A stretch of 60,000 nucleotides of DNA from Bolinopsis microptera (Eukaryota > Ctenophora > Tentaculata > Lobata > Bolinopsidae), in contig NC_087081.1 in NCBI RefSeq assembly GCF_026151205.1, positions 8,925,246-8,985,245 on the forward strand, written 5' to 3'. Positions 1 to 11,400 of this stretch are shown piece by piece. Position 1 is the stretch's first letter, and each line of letters opens with the position of its first letter. A program made the translations under genes and the position numbers. The notes beneath the pieces were generated by a model. That model worked only from the letters and a program-made list of their open reading frames with translations. It made no database searches and was not told the origin of the DNA.

Positions 1-270
1 TATCCGTCCTATAACCACATACTTTATGGAAAGTTTCGAGAAAATCGTACGGTAGGATCCGACATAAACTATTGTTCGAATAACCTATTTTCTGAGTCGG
101 ACAGATGTCGCTGTCGGACAGATGTCGCCCAATCTATTTGAGCTCTTTTACAGTTAGTATTTGAGCTCTTTTACAGTTGGGAGGCACTAGCTAATCGTTT
201 ATATTGAAGATACACTTCATGCTAAAGTTGAACTAAAGTAGTAAAGTACATATTATAAGCTTCTCATGGA

Positions 271-289
271 CCCCCCCCCCCCCCCCCCC
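271..289. repeat. poly-C tract, 19 nt
   Basis: An uninterrupted run of 19 cytosines. Nothing around it suggests a gene. Its length in the assembly may not be reliable. Confidence 0.95.
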
Positions 290-356
290 TTCATCCTCCT
301 ACATAGTAGGGGTCTGGGGTAGCCGTTATACCCCTGGAAAGAGACTTATTGCACAT

Positions 357-1014
357 CAGTCCCTGTCTAGACTCTAGATTTAGATGATAATCTATCGACC
401 GGCAGTAGCTTTAATCTTCACCAAATCAAACACTTGTCAATACCACTATTATTCAGTCCCTGTCTAGATTTAGATGATAATCTATCGACCGGCAGTAGCT
501 TTAATCTTCACCGAATCAAACACTTGTCAATACCACTATTATTCAGTCCCTGTCTAGACTCTAGATTTAGATGATAATCTATCGACCGGCAGTAGCTTTA
601 ATCTTCACCAAATCAAACACTTGTCAATACCACTATTATTCAGTCCCTGTCTAGATTTAGATGATAATCTATCGACCGGCAGTAGCTTTAATCTTCACCG
701 AATCAAACACTTGTCAATACCACTATTATTCACTATTCAGTCCCTGTCTAGACTCTAGATTTAGATGATAATCTATCGACCGGCAGTAGCTTTAATCTTC
801 ACCAAATCAAACACTTGTCAATACCACTATTATTCAGTCCCTGTCTAGATTTAGATGATAATCTATCGACCGGCAGTAGCTTTAATCTTCACCAAATCAA
901 ACACTTGTCAATACCACTATTATTCAGTCCCTGTCTAGATTTAGATGATAATCTATCGACCGGCAGTAGCTTTAATCTTCACCGAATCAAACACTTGTCA
1001 ATACCACTATTATT
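357..1014 (+). repeat. tandem repeat, 7 copies of a 90/97-bp unit
   Basis: Units begin with CAGTCCCTGTCTAGA at 357, 454, 544, 641, 738, 835 and 925, so the periods are 97, 90, 97, 97, 97, 90 and 90 bp. Most of the 7-bp difference is an extra ACTCTAG near the unit start; the copy at 641 instead has a duplicated CACTATT at its end. Copies are otherwise almost identical, with an A/G difference in CACC(A/G)AATC. The 90-bp period is divisible by three, which produces a spurious open frame across the last copies. Confidence 0.95.
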
Positions 1015-2233
1015 CAGCTATATGGGTGAAGTAAAGGTTTGATTCAAAATTCGATCAAATTTAAATTAAAATATGATTGTCTTAATAATGTGTCTAACAG
1101 GAAAATACGCATGTCTCTGTTATCTTCAGCCATTCCTTGTCAACAAAATAAAACTGATCCTGATTCCTGAACAAAGTTCCCAATAGAATTATGTGTGCTC
1201 TTTTGTATGTAGTCCTGAAGTATTACATATTGTTTCATCCAAATGGAAATTATCCTAATGTTCAGAATAAACTTAAGTTTAAGATAAACTTAAGCTTTAA
1301 TCTGGACACTGATCAGTGGCTCAACTTTTAATTTCCTTTTAGTTACCCACCCCTCACCCCTCCCTTCTCTCCCCGTGTAAGAGTTAAGCGAGATCAAAGC
1401 TATGCAGTGGGTGTTGCAAGAGATCTTGTCTAGTCTGAAATAGAAGCTATTTAACCATTGGTACTGGTACCCTTATTCTTCAACAAACTTGGCAGATACT
1501 GTCGATCGTAGATAGTAGTATTAAAATGGTTCTACAAAATTCGATCAAATATTAAATTAAAGTGTGATCGTATGAGGTACGTGTTTTGATCTTTGCAGGT
1601 CGCATATAAAAGAAGCAGTTCATAAAGAAGCAGTTCATAAAGAAAAACTAGAAATTCATAAAGCTGATGAGTGACCGACCCAACGTACTTCACAAGTGCA
1701 GAATAGTTGATGTCAACGACTAGGGGGGCTTGGCATATTAAAATCGGTACAGGTTTTTAACCCCGAATCCGATAGCCAAGACATTTGCTGATGATGTCCA
1801 CTTAGAAATTTGTCTTCTTCTTTTCCTTTATCCTTTATTTCTCCTGATTTACCCAGGACCTGGATTACGGAAAGGGTTTATCTCTTGGTACTGGCGCCTC
1901 TTTTGTTAATTTCTCTCTTATTTTATACAGTATATTTTTAATATGTTTTTTTGAGATATATATGAATATTCCGTCTGGTATAACTATTGCAATATTCAGT
2001 AGGTCTCTTTTCTTGTATTAATCAAAGTCAGCGTTCTCTTCTATCTTGCAGTCATATTCATACTGTTGACTTTTTGTGTTTATATACCTTTAATTGTCTT
2101 CAAGTACAACGTTCAATCTGAATAGTTCGTCCCATTTTTACAAGACAATTTCCGGCGAACTATTTTTATTTTTATTTTTTTGATGTTAAAATTGTTGTGT
2201 TAAAATGAATAACCTTTATTTCTCAGTAGAGAA
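1015..2233. other. AT-rich non-coding stretch upstream of the GPCR
   Basis: No convincing exon or mobile-element end was seen. A short motif, AAAATTCGATCAAAT, occurs twice (about 1047 and 1537). The stretch presumably holds the promoter and 5' UTR of the GPCR gene, but no core promoter element could be assigned. Confidence 0.4.
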
Positions 2234-3416
2234 ATGACATTTACAGACGAAATATTCGGGGCGATAGAAATCAGTTCCTGCCTTATAGGTGAGACCATTA
2301 TTTTACCCCAAGAAACATATTACAAATATGCAAATAAATTACTGGCAGTTGGTCAGCTAAAAATTATAAGTAATAAGTTGAAGTTTTTTGTTATGAGACA
2401 AAACATTAAATAAAGATTAGATTTGAAACAGATATTTTTCCAGGCCTGGCGCTGAATTCGTTGTGTCTCCCGTCATTCTACAGACGATCAGACAAAGCTA
2501 CGTTTCTCCTGTACCTGGTGGCAACAGTACCAGACATAATGACCTGCCTCTGCTGTCTCCCCTCTGCTATCAGCATGGTATACAGCAGGGACCCTGTCCT
2601 TCTCTCCAGCCCCCCGCTTTGTATCCTCACCGGATTTCTCTTCAATGTGTCCTCCAGAATGTCTGTGTTTGTGGTAGCCACACTAAGTGTGGTCAGATGG
2701 ATGACTATATGTGATATGGTACCTCGTCCCACGAACCGCAATATTCTTCTCTCCGCCTTCTTCTATCTCCTCTTCCAATTAGCCCAAGCAGCCCTCCCCC
2801 TCTTCTTCAGCACCAAGTCTCCCCCATCTACTTTGCTCCCCAGGTAGGGGCATGTTCCTGGGGCCTACCTGATCTTAACTTCCGGGATTACAACACAGCA
2901 GCATACAATGTAGTGTCCTACTCCCTGGTTATAATAACCTGGGTCCTACCTGCAGTCCCAGTCTTTATTTGCAGCGGATATATCCTGATGATCACCATCA
3001 AGCACCGGAGCCATCTTCAGCAGCTCTCTGCCTCTGTAAACCCAGGAAGCTGGACGGAGAGAGCTGCTGCTATCAGCAAGGCCTCCATAACCATCGTCCT
3101 CTACACAGTCACATACGCTGTCTTCAATGTCCCTATCTGGCTCTGCATTTTGGTGGTTCTCCTGAGCGTTGAGGATCACATAGCTTTCATTGGCAATGTG
3201 GTGTACGTCAACATATTCCTTTCTCGGCTTAGTGTCGTTATGAACGCTGCTGTGAATCCTGTCATCTACATTTTGAGACTTTCTGAAGTGAAGGAAGACT
3301 TAGCTGGGCTGGTTTCAATTGTCACCCAGCAAGATGAAGGACCCAAAAATGGGGATTCCAGAGACAAACCCTTCACCGATAAGAAAAGACCGAGGGCTAC
3401 GAGAACTAAATTGTAA
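2234..3416 (+). CDS. rhodopsin-family (class A) G-protein-coupled receptor, two exons, one-base frameshift
   Basis: Exon 1 is 2234-2288 (ATG start, donor G|GTGAGA). Exon 2 is 2444-3416 (acceptor TTTTTCCAG). They join in phase to give a TM1 with the motif GLALN. Exon 2 then encodes TM2, TM3 ending in VRW where DRY is usual, TM4, an extracellular loop with the expected cysteine (GACSWG), TM5, TM6 and TM7 ending in NPVIY. The frame breaks in the C5 run at 2821-2825: the upstream frame stops at 2845-2847, while the downstream frame runs on through loop 2 with no intron able to fix it. One more C would give an open frame of about 342 codons. It is therefore either a young pseudogene or a homopolymer error. 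The ligand is unknown. The N terminus before TM1 is very short, so a further upstream exon is possible. Confidence 0.8.
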
Positions 3417-3506
3417 TGAACAGCATTGGTAACGTCTTGAAATGAATCTGTGTTGTTAATTTATGTTTAACTTTAACTATGATACCAATTATTGTTATCA
3501 TTACAT

Positions 3507-3597
3507 TGTAGGTTTACAACCTACCAGGACGCGCGCCGAGTTGGACTCGTCGAATGTCCAATATATGGAACAGATATTTTACGAGTATCACCCGTTA
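3507..3597 (+). mobile_element. very short retroposon-like element, copy 1 (exact 10-bp TSD)
   Basis: A 91-bp insert starts TGTAGGTTTACAACC, contains ACGCGCGCCGAG and ends CACCCGTTA. It is flanked by direct repeats ATCATTACAT (3497-3506 and 3598-3607). The same sequence recurs at 46158-46240 and, diverged and inverted, at 45796-45881. There is no poly-A tail and no inverted repeat longer than a few bases. The GC-rich centre recalls a tRNA-like promoter, but no A or B box could be assigned with confidence. Confidence 0.75.
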
Positions 3598-3949
3598 ATC
3601 ATTACATTGTCATTGACATTAGACTTAGAGCATTATAGGCCTGATCAGAAATCATAGCTTTACTGTTTGTGCTTTAAAAATCTAACATTTAAGAATGGTT
3701 TTTTTTTCAAAAAAATACGTTGTTGTTTTGAATATTATTAGATCTGTATATTGGTTTGGAAAACATTGAAAGTTGAAGAGTTTTCGAGACTCAAAAAACT
3801 TACTGTTATTGATAGTGTGAAAAAAATTGTGAATTAAAACATCTACAAATTTCATTATCAATAATTATTTGTTGTTCAATGAATCACCGTTCTTGTAGTT
3901 GTTATACTTTTAACACAATAACAGTATAATGTTTGATTTTGGTATATTG

Positions 3950-4335
3950 CTCTGGCCAGCGCTGGCTGACGAGTAATATCGCAAACATTTTGCGCTGGCC
4001 ATCGCTAGTTGTCGCTATCCAGCGCTAGTTGTCGCTATCCAGCGCTAGTTGTCGCTATCCAGCGCTAGTTGTCGCTATCCAGCGGTAGTTATCTAACTGT
4101 TTTCTGCGATGGCCAGTTGCGCTGGCCATTGCAAACTGTCGGGTGCGACAATGTTGCATAGCCGGCGTTAACCAGCACTAGTTGTCGACAACTAGCGCTG
4201 GATTGCGACAACTAGCACTGGATTGCAACAATTATCGAACATTTATATTTTGCGCTAGATATAATATCTTTTACCAGCGCTGGATCGATAGCGTGCTAGT
4301 TGTCGCCATCCAGCGCTAGTTGTCGCGTTTACACT
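3950..4335. repeat. palindromic repeat cluster based on CCAGCGCTAG/TTGTCGC
   Basis: Direct copies of a 20-bp unit containing CCAGCGCTAGTTGTCGCTAT run through about 4008-4090. They are followed by inverted copies (GCGACAACTAGCGCTGG) at about 4165-4230 and again direct copies to 4325. The cluster can fold on itself at many positions. Related GCGCTAG/GTTAGCGC motifs occur near 50905-51030. Confidence 0.85.
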
Positions 4336-4763
4336 TAAATCGCAAAAGAACCCGATTTTTCACCTTCTTATTATATATTGTAGGAAGCTAATTTTTAATT
4401 TAGGCCCCAAAAATATTTGGCGGCCAAATTCTGAATTTTGCCGGGCAAATTTTGAAATTGGGCCGCCAAATTTTTTTGTAGGCCTAAAACAAAAATCGGC
4501 ATTCTACATTTACAATAAAGTGGAAATGCGATTTAGAGTCGATTCCGAAAATTTCATGCAAAAATTTTGAAAAATGATTTTGCGAATAAAATAGATAGAA
4601 TAAACGAAGATACGAGCAAATTTTGTTCATTTTTTGAGGTATTTTCGCCCTATAATCCACATTAAAACAGATATAAAGCTATAACTTACAAATTTGAGGC
4701 ATATTTTTGCTACTATTTAATAATCGCAACCTGTTGCTAGCGTACCAAATTACCGCTAGGAAT

Positions 4764-5298
4764 CAGTGATGCACGCCGCCGCCGGACGCCGCCGCGCCGG
4801 CACATTTTCACACGCCGCCACGCCGATACCTCTCAAGTCGGTGTGGCGTGAAAATTAAAAAAAAATTCAAAGCAAATTTTTTTGGACTTCTCCCAAGGAG
4901 AATCCTTCCCGACTCAAAAATCCTTCCACGCTCAAACAGAAGCTGGGCCTGGGGCCTAAGGAGAGACAATTTGAGGCCAAGCGACAGCAGATTGACCTCA
5001 TTAAACGATTTAGTATGCCTGCAGCAAGCAAAGACGCTAAGTCTAAGTTACAGGCTGAGGTCGCCACCTACGTACCAAAGTGAACACGTAGACCTGAATG
5101 ATATGGACAATGATCTCTTTTTATACTGGAAGAAAAGTGCGTCTAATTTTCCCATTCTTAGTAAGATTTTTTGTGGGCCTGGAAATTCAAACCTAAATTT
5201 TGACAAAATTATGTTCCACGCCGCCGAACGCCGCCACGCCGGGCCATTTTGGGCACGCCGCCGCCGGTTGGCGAAAAATGAACCGGCGTGCATCACTG
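4764..5298 (+). mobile_element. hAT-type DNA transposon, decayed and internally deleted
   Basis: Terminal inverted repeats CAGTGATGCACGCCG and CGGCGTGCATCACTG bound 535 bp, with an exact 8-bp target duplication CTAGGAAT at 4756-4763 and 5299-5306. The 8-bp duplication and CAGTGATG ends are typical of hAT elements. Inside, the + frame near 5100-5165 reads NDLFLYWKKSASNFPILSKI, which matches the start of the hAT C-terminal dimerisation domain. The rest of the transposase is missing or unreadable. The subterminal GCCGCC repeats are unusually GC-rich for this window. Confidence 0.88.
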
Positions 5299-5302
5299 CT
5301 AG

Positions 5303-7735
5303 GAATTGAGAGTCCCGCCCTACAAATCAGGAATTGAGAGTCTCGCCCTACAAATCAGGAATTGAGAGTCTCGCCCTACAGATCAGGAATTGAGAGTCTC
5401 GCCCTACAGATCAGGAATTGAGAGTCTCGCTCTACAGATCAGGTTAATTGAGAGTCTCGCCCTACAGATCAGGAATTGAGAGTTTCGTCTTACAAATCAG
5501 GAATTGAGAGTCTCACCCTACAGATCAGGAATTTAGAGTCTCGTCCTACAGATCAGGAATTGAGAGTTTCGCCCTACAGATCAGGAATTTAGAGTCTCGC
5601 CCTACAGATCAGGAATTGAGAGTTTCGCCCTACAGATCAGGAATTGAGAATCTCGTCTTACAAATCAGGAATTGAGAGTCTCGCCCTACAGATCAGGAAT
5701 TGAGAGTCTCGCCCTACAAATCAGGTTAATTGAGAGTCTCGCCCTACAAATCAGGAATTGAGAGTTTCGCCCTACAGATCAGGAATTTAGAGTCTCGCCC
5801 TACAGATCAGGAATTGAGAGTCTCGTCCTACAGATCAGGAATTGAGAATCTCGATCATCCTTCAGATCAGGAATTGAGAGTCTCGTTCTACAGATCAGGA
5901 ATTGAGAGTCTCGTTCTACAGATCAGGAATTGAGAGTCTCGTTCTACAGATCAGGAATTGAGAGTCTCGCTCTACAGATCAGGTTAATTGAGAGTCTCGC
6001 CCTACAGATCAGGAATTGAGAGTTTCGTCTTACAAATCAGGAATTGAGAGTCTCACCATACAGATCAGGAATTTAGAGTCTCGTCCTACAGATCAGGAAT
6101 TGAGAGTATCGTCCTACAGATCAGGAATTGAGAGTTTCGCCCTACAGATCAGGAATTTAGAGTCTCGCCCTACAGATCAGGAATTGAGAGTTTCGCCCTA
6201 CAGATCAGGAATTGAGAGTTTCGTCTTACAAATCAGGAATTGAGAGTCTCGCCCTACAGATCAGGAATTTAGAGTCTCGTCCTACAGATCAGGAATTGAG
6301 AGTATCGTCCTACAGATCAGGAATTGAGAGTTTCGCCCTACAGATCAGGAATTTAGAGTCTCGCCCTACAGATCAGGAATTGAGAGTTTCGCCCTACAGA
6401 TCAGGAATTGAGAGTCTCGTCCTACAGATCAGGAATTGAGAGTTTCGCCCTACAGATCAGGAATTGAGAGTCTCGTCCTACAGATCAGGAATTGAGAGTT
6501 TCGCCCTACAGATCAGGAATTTAGAGTCTCGCCCTACAGATCAGGAACTGAGAGTCTCGTCCTACAGATCAGGAATTGAGAATCTCGATCATCCTTCAGA
6601 TCAGGAATTGAGAGTCTCGTTCTACAGATCAGGAATTGAGAGTCTCGTTCTACAGATTAGGAATTGAGAGTCTCGTTCTACAGATCAGGAATTGAGAGTC
6701 TCGTCCTACAGATCAGGAATTGAGAGTTTCGCCCTACAGATCAGGAATTTAGAGTCTCGCCCTACAGATCAGGAACTGAGAGTCTCGTCCTACAGATCAG
6801 GAAAAGAGAATCTCGATCATCCTACAGATCAGGAATTGAGAGTCTCGTTCTACAGATCAGGAATTGAGAGTCTCGTCCTACAGATCAGGAATTGAGAGTT
6901 TCGCCCTACAGATCAGGAATTGAGAGTCTCGCCCTACAGATCAGGAATTGAGAGTCTCGTCCTACAGATCAGGAATTGAGAGTTTCGCCCTACAGATCAG
7001 GAATTTAGAGTCTCGCCCTACAGATCAGGAATTGAGAGTCTCGTCCTACAGATCAGGAATTGAGAATCTCGATCATCCTTCAGATCAGGAATTGAGAGTC
7101 TCGTTCTACAGATCAGGAATTGAGAGTCTCGTTCTACAGATTAGGAATTGAGAGTCTCGTTCTACAGATCAGGAATTGAGAGTCTCGCTCTACAGATCAG
7201 GTTAATTGAGAGTCTCGCCCTACAGATCAGGAAAAGAGAATCTCGATCATCCTACAGATCAGGAATTGAGAGTCTCGTCTTACAAATCAGGAATTGAGAG
7301 TCTCGCCCTACAGATCAGGAATTGAGAGTTTCGCCCTACAGATCAGGAATTGAGAGTCTCGCCCTACAGATCAGGAATTGAGAGTCTCGTCCTACAGATC
7401 AGGAATTGAGAATCTCGATCATCCTTCAGATCAGGAATTGAGAGTCTCGTTCTACAGATCAGGAATTGAGAGTCTCGTTCTACAGATTAGGAATTGAGAG
7501 TCTCGTTCTACAGATCAGGAATTGAGAGTCTCGTCCTACAGATCAGGAATTGAGAGTTTCGCCCTACAGATCAGGAATTTAGAGTCTCGCCCTACAGATC
7601 AGGAACTGAGAGTCTCGTCCTACAGATCAGGAAAAGAGAATCTCGATCATCCTACAGATCAGGAATTGAGAGTCTCGTCTTACAAATCAGGAATTGAGAG
7701 TCTCGCCCTCGGCCCTACAAATCAATCCAGTTATT
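5303..7735 (+). repeat. satellite array, 28-bp unit, about 85 copies
   Basis: The unit is AGGAATTGAGAGTCTCGCCC followed by TACAGATC (28 bp). Variants differ at a few sites (GTCC, GTTC, GTCT, TTTC, ACAAATC). Rarer forms recur at spaced intervals and imply higher-order units: ATCATCCTTCAGATC near 5850, 6580, 7068 and 7412; GGAAAAGAGAATC near 6799, 7229 and 7629; and a 2-bp longer GGTTAATTGAG form near 5443, 5723, 5982 and 7200. Because 28 is not a multiple of three, a frame repeats only every 84 bp, so the 67-100-codon open frames here are artefacts. Confidence 0.97.
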
Positions 7736-8404
7736 CTAGACTCTACTACTATAATTATTGTCACCCCCAAACCAAATATAATATAAATCCCTGTCACAAT
7801 TCTTTGATCCACCTTACATTATGAAAGGGGAATATGATTAATTAAGAAAACTCATAAAGAACTAATTAAAAACTAGTGTAGTTACTAATAATATAACAAC
7901 TTAATATCACATAGGATCCTACCATTCAAGCATTGTAATTGTAATACTTATCAAACTGTTCATGAGTCACTACACCCATATTATGTAATAAAGCCTTCAC
8001 TTTTCTATAAAATTCACGACACAAATTTTCCATAACAATTAGAGTTAGTGGTTTTTTATACCCACAAACTTCCTGAAAATAACGTTAATATGTTCACTGT
8101 GAGCTAAGTTTATGATTCTCTGTGGTCATGCGTTGTGCTTTATCGTACAAATTGGTTTTCTGAATTTCTAAGTAGAGAAGCGATCGTTTTCGTTGTCTGT
8201 TATCCTTCAATAATTTAGAGATTTCAAGAAACTTGACTCTTTTCAGCAAAGCATTAATATGGGGCCTTAATACTCATCTTTATATCAAAAACCCCAAAAT
8301 GAAGCCAAAAATGTTACTCATTGGAGAAAAATTTAGCCAACATTTAAGCGGACACTTTTTAAAGTATTAAGCAAAATATCGCAACGCCTGAGAATCCAGT
8401 GACC
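7736..8404. other. unassigned DNA between the satellite and the K2P start
   Basis: AT-rich, with no exon or repeat recognised. It should include the 5' UTR and promoter of the K2P gene. Confidence 0.4.
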
Positions 8405-11400
8405 ATGTCTGAGATACGAACATGTTGTTTAGAGGGTGAGGATACATCGTTTATTACCGATCACGATAACAGTCTTAGCACTGGTGATATTGGAATACCA
8501 GTCTTCGGATTTGTGAGCAAGGTATTTTTCAACTTGTGATTTTCTTGGCTTTAGTTATTCTACTTAGTTATAAACTGTGAATCATGGTATCAATTGTAGA
8601 TGATTTGTTATATTAATAGCCACGGTCTTAGTCAGTGTAGATGCAATTGCTTATTTCTGTATAGTAAATTTTGCCTTCCAGTCGTAGCTACTAATTCCAC
8701 TAACTTAATGACACCACATAATAATGTATTCCTTATAAGTTTTACTTAATTTTTTACCCACAGATAAAACATCTGTGCTCTGGGCTTCTTAGGATACTCT
8801 TTCAGAACATATTCATTGTAGTGTACTGTAAACAAGGGCGGTCGAACTATTCGATGACCCTGTATAGGAATCTACGAACTTTACAAATCATACAAATTAT
8901 TACAGGTAAAACATCTGAAGTTCCGAAGCTCAAGGCTGATTCTACTGTTGCTGATAAACATGGTATTCGTCGGAGCTTCAAGTTTGGCTTTCATGCGGAT
9001 TGAGAACAAGTCACTGTGGGTTTATTATCAGTACGATATCTAAACATAAATACTGTATGGTGTTACCGCGCATTTATTAAGTTTATATTACCAGTAGGCA
9101 ATATTTGCACATATATGGCAACCTTATCTTTCAGTCCCGTGTGTCATGGAAGGTTTGTCAGTCTCATGGCGATTACAACTGACGTCAAAATTTATTAAGT
9201 TATAAATGATTGAAAATTTAATTCTTGGACATTTTGACGAGTCTCTGCTATCTTGCGATCGGGCATGATGATCAGATTAGCTAGCTGCTTATAATTACTA
9301 GTTTCTCGATTTTATTTCTGGGGACGGAAAGAAAGTCAAACTCGATTTTAAGTAACATACCGGTGACCATATACCAGATACTTATATAAGTACATGTTTC
9401 TTGGTAGATAATGGCTGTATTTTCAGACCAGTGCACCTAGAAACAAGAAAAGAAAGTCTTAGCTATCTTCTTGAAGGGATGCATAGTCAAAGATATCATC
9501 ACCGGCACAGAGGTAATATAGGCGCTAAATTTGTTCAATAACCAACATGCAGCCAACATTTTACCCATCATCATGCTGTGTGCTGCCAGTTTGATGATAT
9601 GGCATGGTTTATATTACAAGTTAACTCATGACAAATCACTTTAATTAAATTTACTAGCATGCTGTTTTAGTGGCATCATGCACAAAGCAAGAGAGGACAT
9701 TAATAGCGAAAAACAAGATTGTTACATTTTTGTTTCGCAAATGGCATAATAACATAAACCCGCCACGCAAAGGGTTTATATAACAGATCATCCCGCGCTA
9801 GCGGGATGATCTGATAAACACATACGAGTGCGCGCAGCGCACGAGTTTTGTGTTAATATGTAATCCCGAAGCGCCAGCTGAGGGATTACATTTATTTAGC
9901 CCTGAGCGTGAAGTGTTTATGGATTATAATTATCTCCGGCGATTTCGACAAGGGATTTATACTTTAGAAGAGAGTGATAAAATAGTTTTTACTGTACTGT
10001 CCGGAACACGATTGGAAAGCAGTTCATCAATCTGAATGTCAAACCGATCTGTCATAGTGGAGCAATAGCTTGAACGTTAGCAGGAACAAGAGCTGGAAGG
10101 AGAGCAAGCAAAACAATACTATTTTTAGGGCACGGACAAGGGTAGCTGGCTAGTCGCCAACTTCTCACGCCACGCGTTGGAGAAATTCCAAGAATTAGCT
10201 GCTTTGGCAACGTTCCCAGGAATTTGCGTGTAAAAGAAGTGGACGGTTACGATGTTTCATATCACGTGGTGCGCTTTCGTGTCACGTGGTATAGACTCGG
10301 CGTATGCTATTGGTGGCACGTGGTACGCACGTGACGCGCCCACGTGATCGCGCGTCTTACTGTTCTACTATTATCGAGTTCTAATCAGCAGTATCATTGA
10401 TTATTGTAAGTCGGAGAATTGAATGATAAACATCAGTTACGACTAAAAAGCGGGCCGGGTTTATACAAATTTCCGGGGCGGGATGATATCACCTTGAGAT
10501 GTTTATCTAACAGCGGGCCGGGCTGAGTGATAATATGATCCCGCGTCGAAATCCCGGAGATATTTATAATCATGGTAAAACTTTCTTTCAATATGCTTTT
10601 AGAGTTTTAGTGCACTATTATAGGACTGGTCGTTCATTTTTTACTGTCAAGTTTAAGTCACGAGTTGATGTTTTAACAAATGGTATTGGTAGTATGGACT
10701 ATGTGGATACCTTCGCGTCAGTTTACTAGATCCTTTAAGTTTAAGAACTATGATTTGTTTATCAACGTAACCTGCGAAAAGGTTGATTCCCTCCCTAAAT
10801 AGTCAAAGTAACGGTTCCCTCCTTAGCCTGTGAGTTTATATCTATTAACATTTACCTGGTAACCGAAACATGGCTTAAACTTTTAACTAAATATTATGAA
10901 CTGTAGTTGACTAAGATCATTTAATTTTTGTACGTACATTTTAAACAGAAGTAGCACTATGGTCGCGTTTGACATACGCACGACATACATACGCACGGCA
11001 TACATACGCACGGCATACATACGCACGGCATACATACGCACGGCATACTTACGCACGGCATACATACGCACGGCATACATACGCACGGCATACTTACGCA
11101 CGGCATACATACGCACGGCATACATACGCACGGCACACGTTCGCGTCTCAGACGTGATTCGTGGGCCCACTTATACTTTTATACGTGTGGGTAAGGATTA
11201 ATATTTTTGGACAACCAGCGCCGCTGTGAGGATTGGAACGGAACTAAACTGATTTGCATTCAACAGAGTCACAGAACCTGACTATTATTGCATCATCCCT
11301 TTTATCCCTTTAGCTTTGTAGCTCTATCACTGATATAGTCTATCAGGCATAAACTAAAGTTACTGGAGCGCTCTAGCGGACCCCCACAGACCAATATGCT

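Noticed and set aside
2844-2901. A short intron (CAG|GTAGGG to CACAGCAG) explaining the GPCR frame break
   Set aside because: Neither possible acceptor restores the downstream frame, and the removed segment encodes the conserved loop-2 cysteine region.
4848-5309. A 153-codon open frame as an independent gene
   Set aside because: It lies wholly inside the hAT element ends and contains only a remnant of the transposase dimerisation region.
5303-7735. A CRISPR-like array of 28-bp repeats
   Set aside because: Units are directly contiguous with no spacers, in an intron-bearing animal genome with no cas genes. It is a satellite.
10883-11201. Open frames of 60-95 codons on both strands
   Set aside because: Products of the 15-bp minisatellite.
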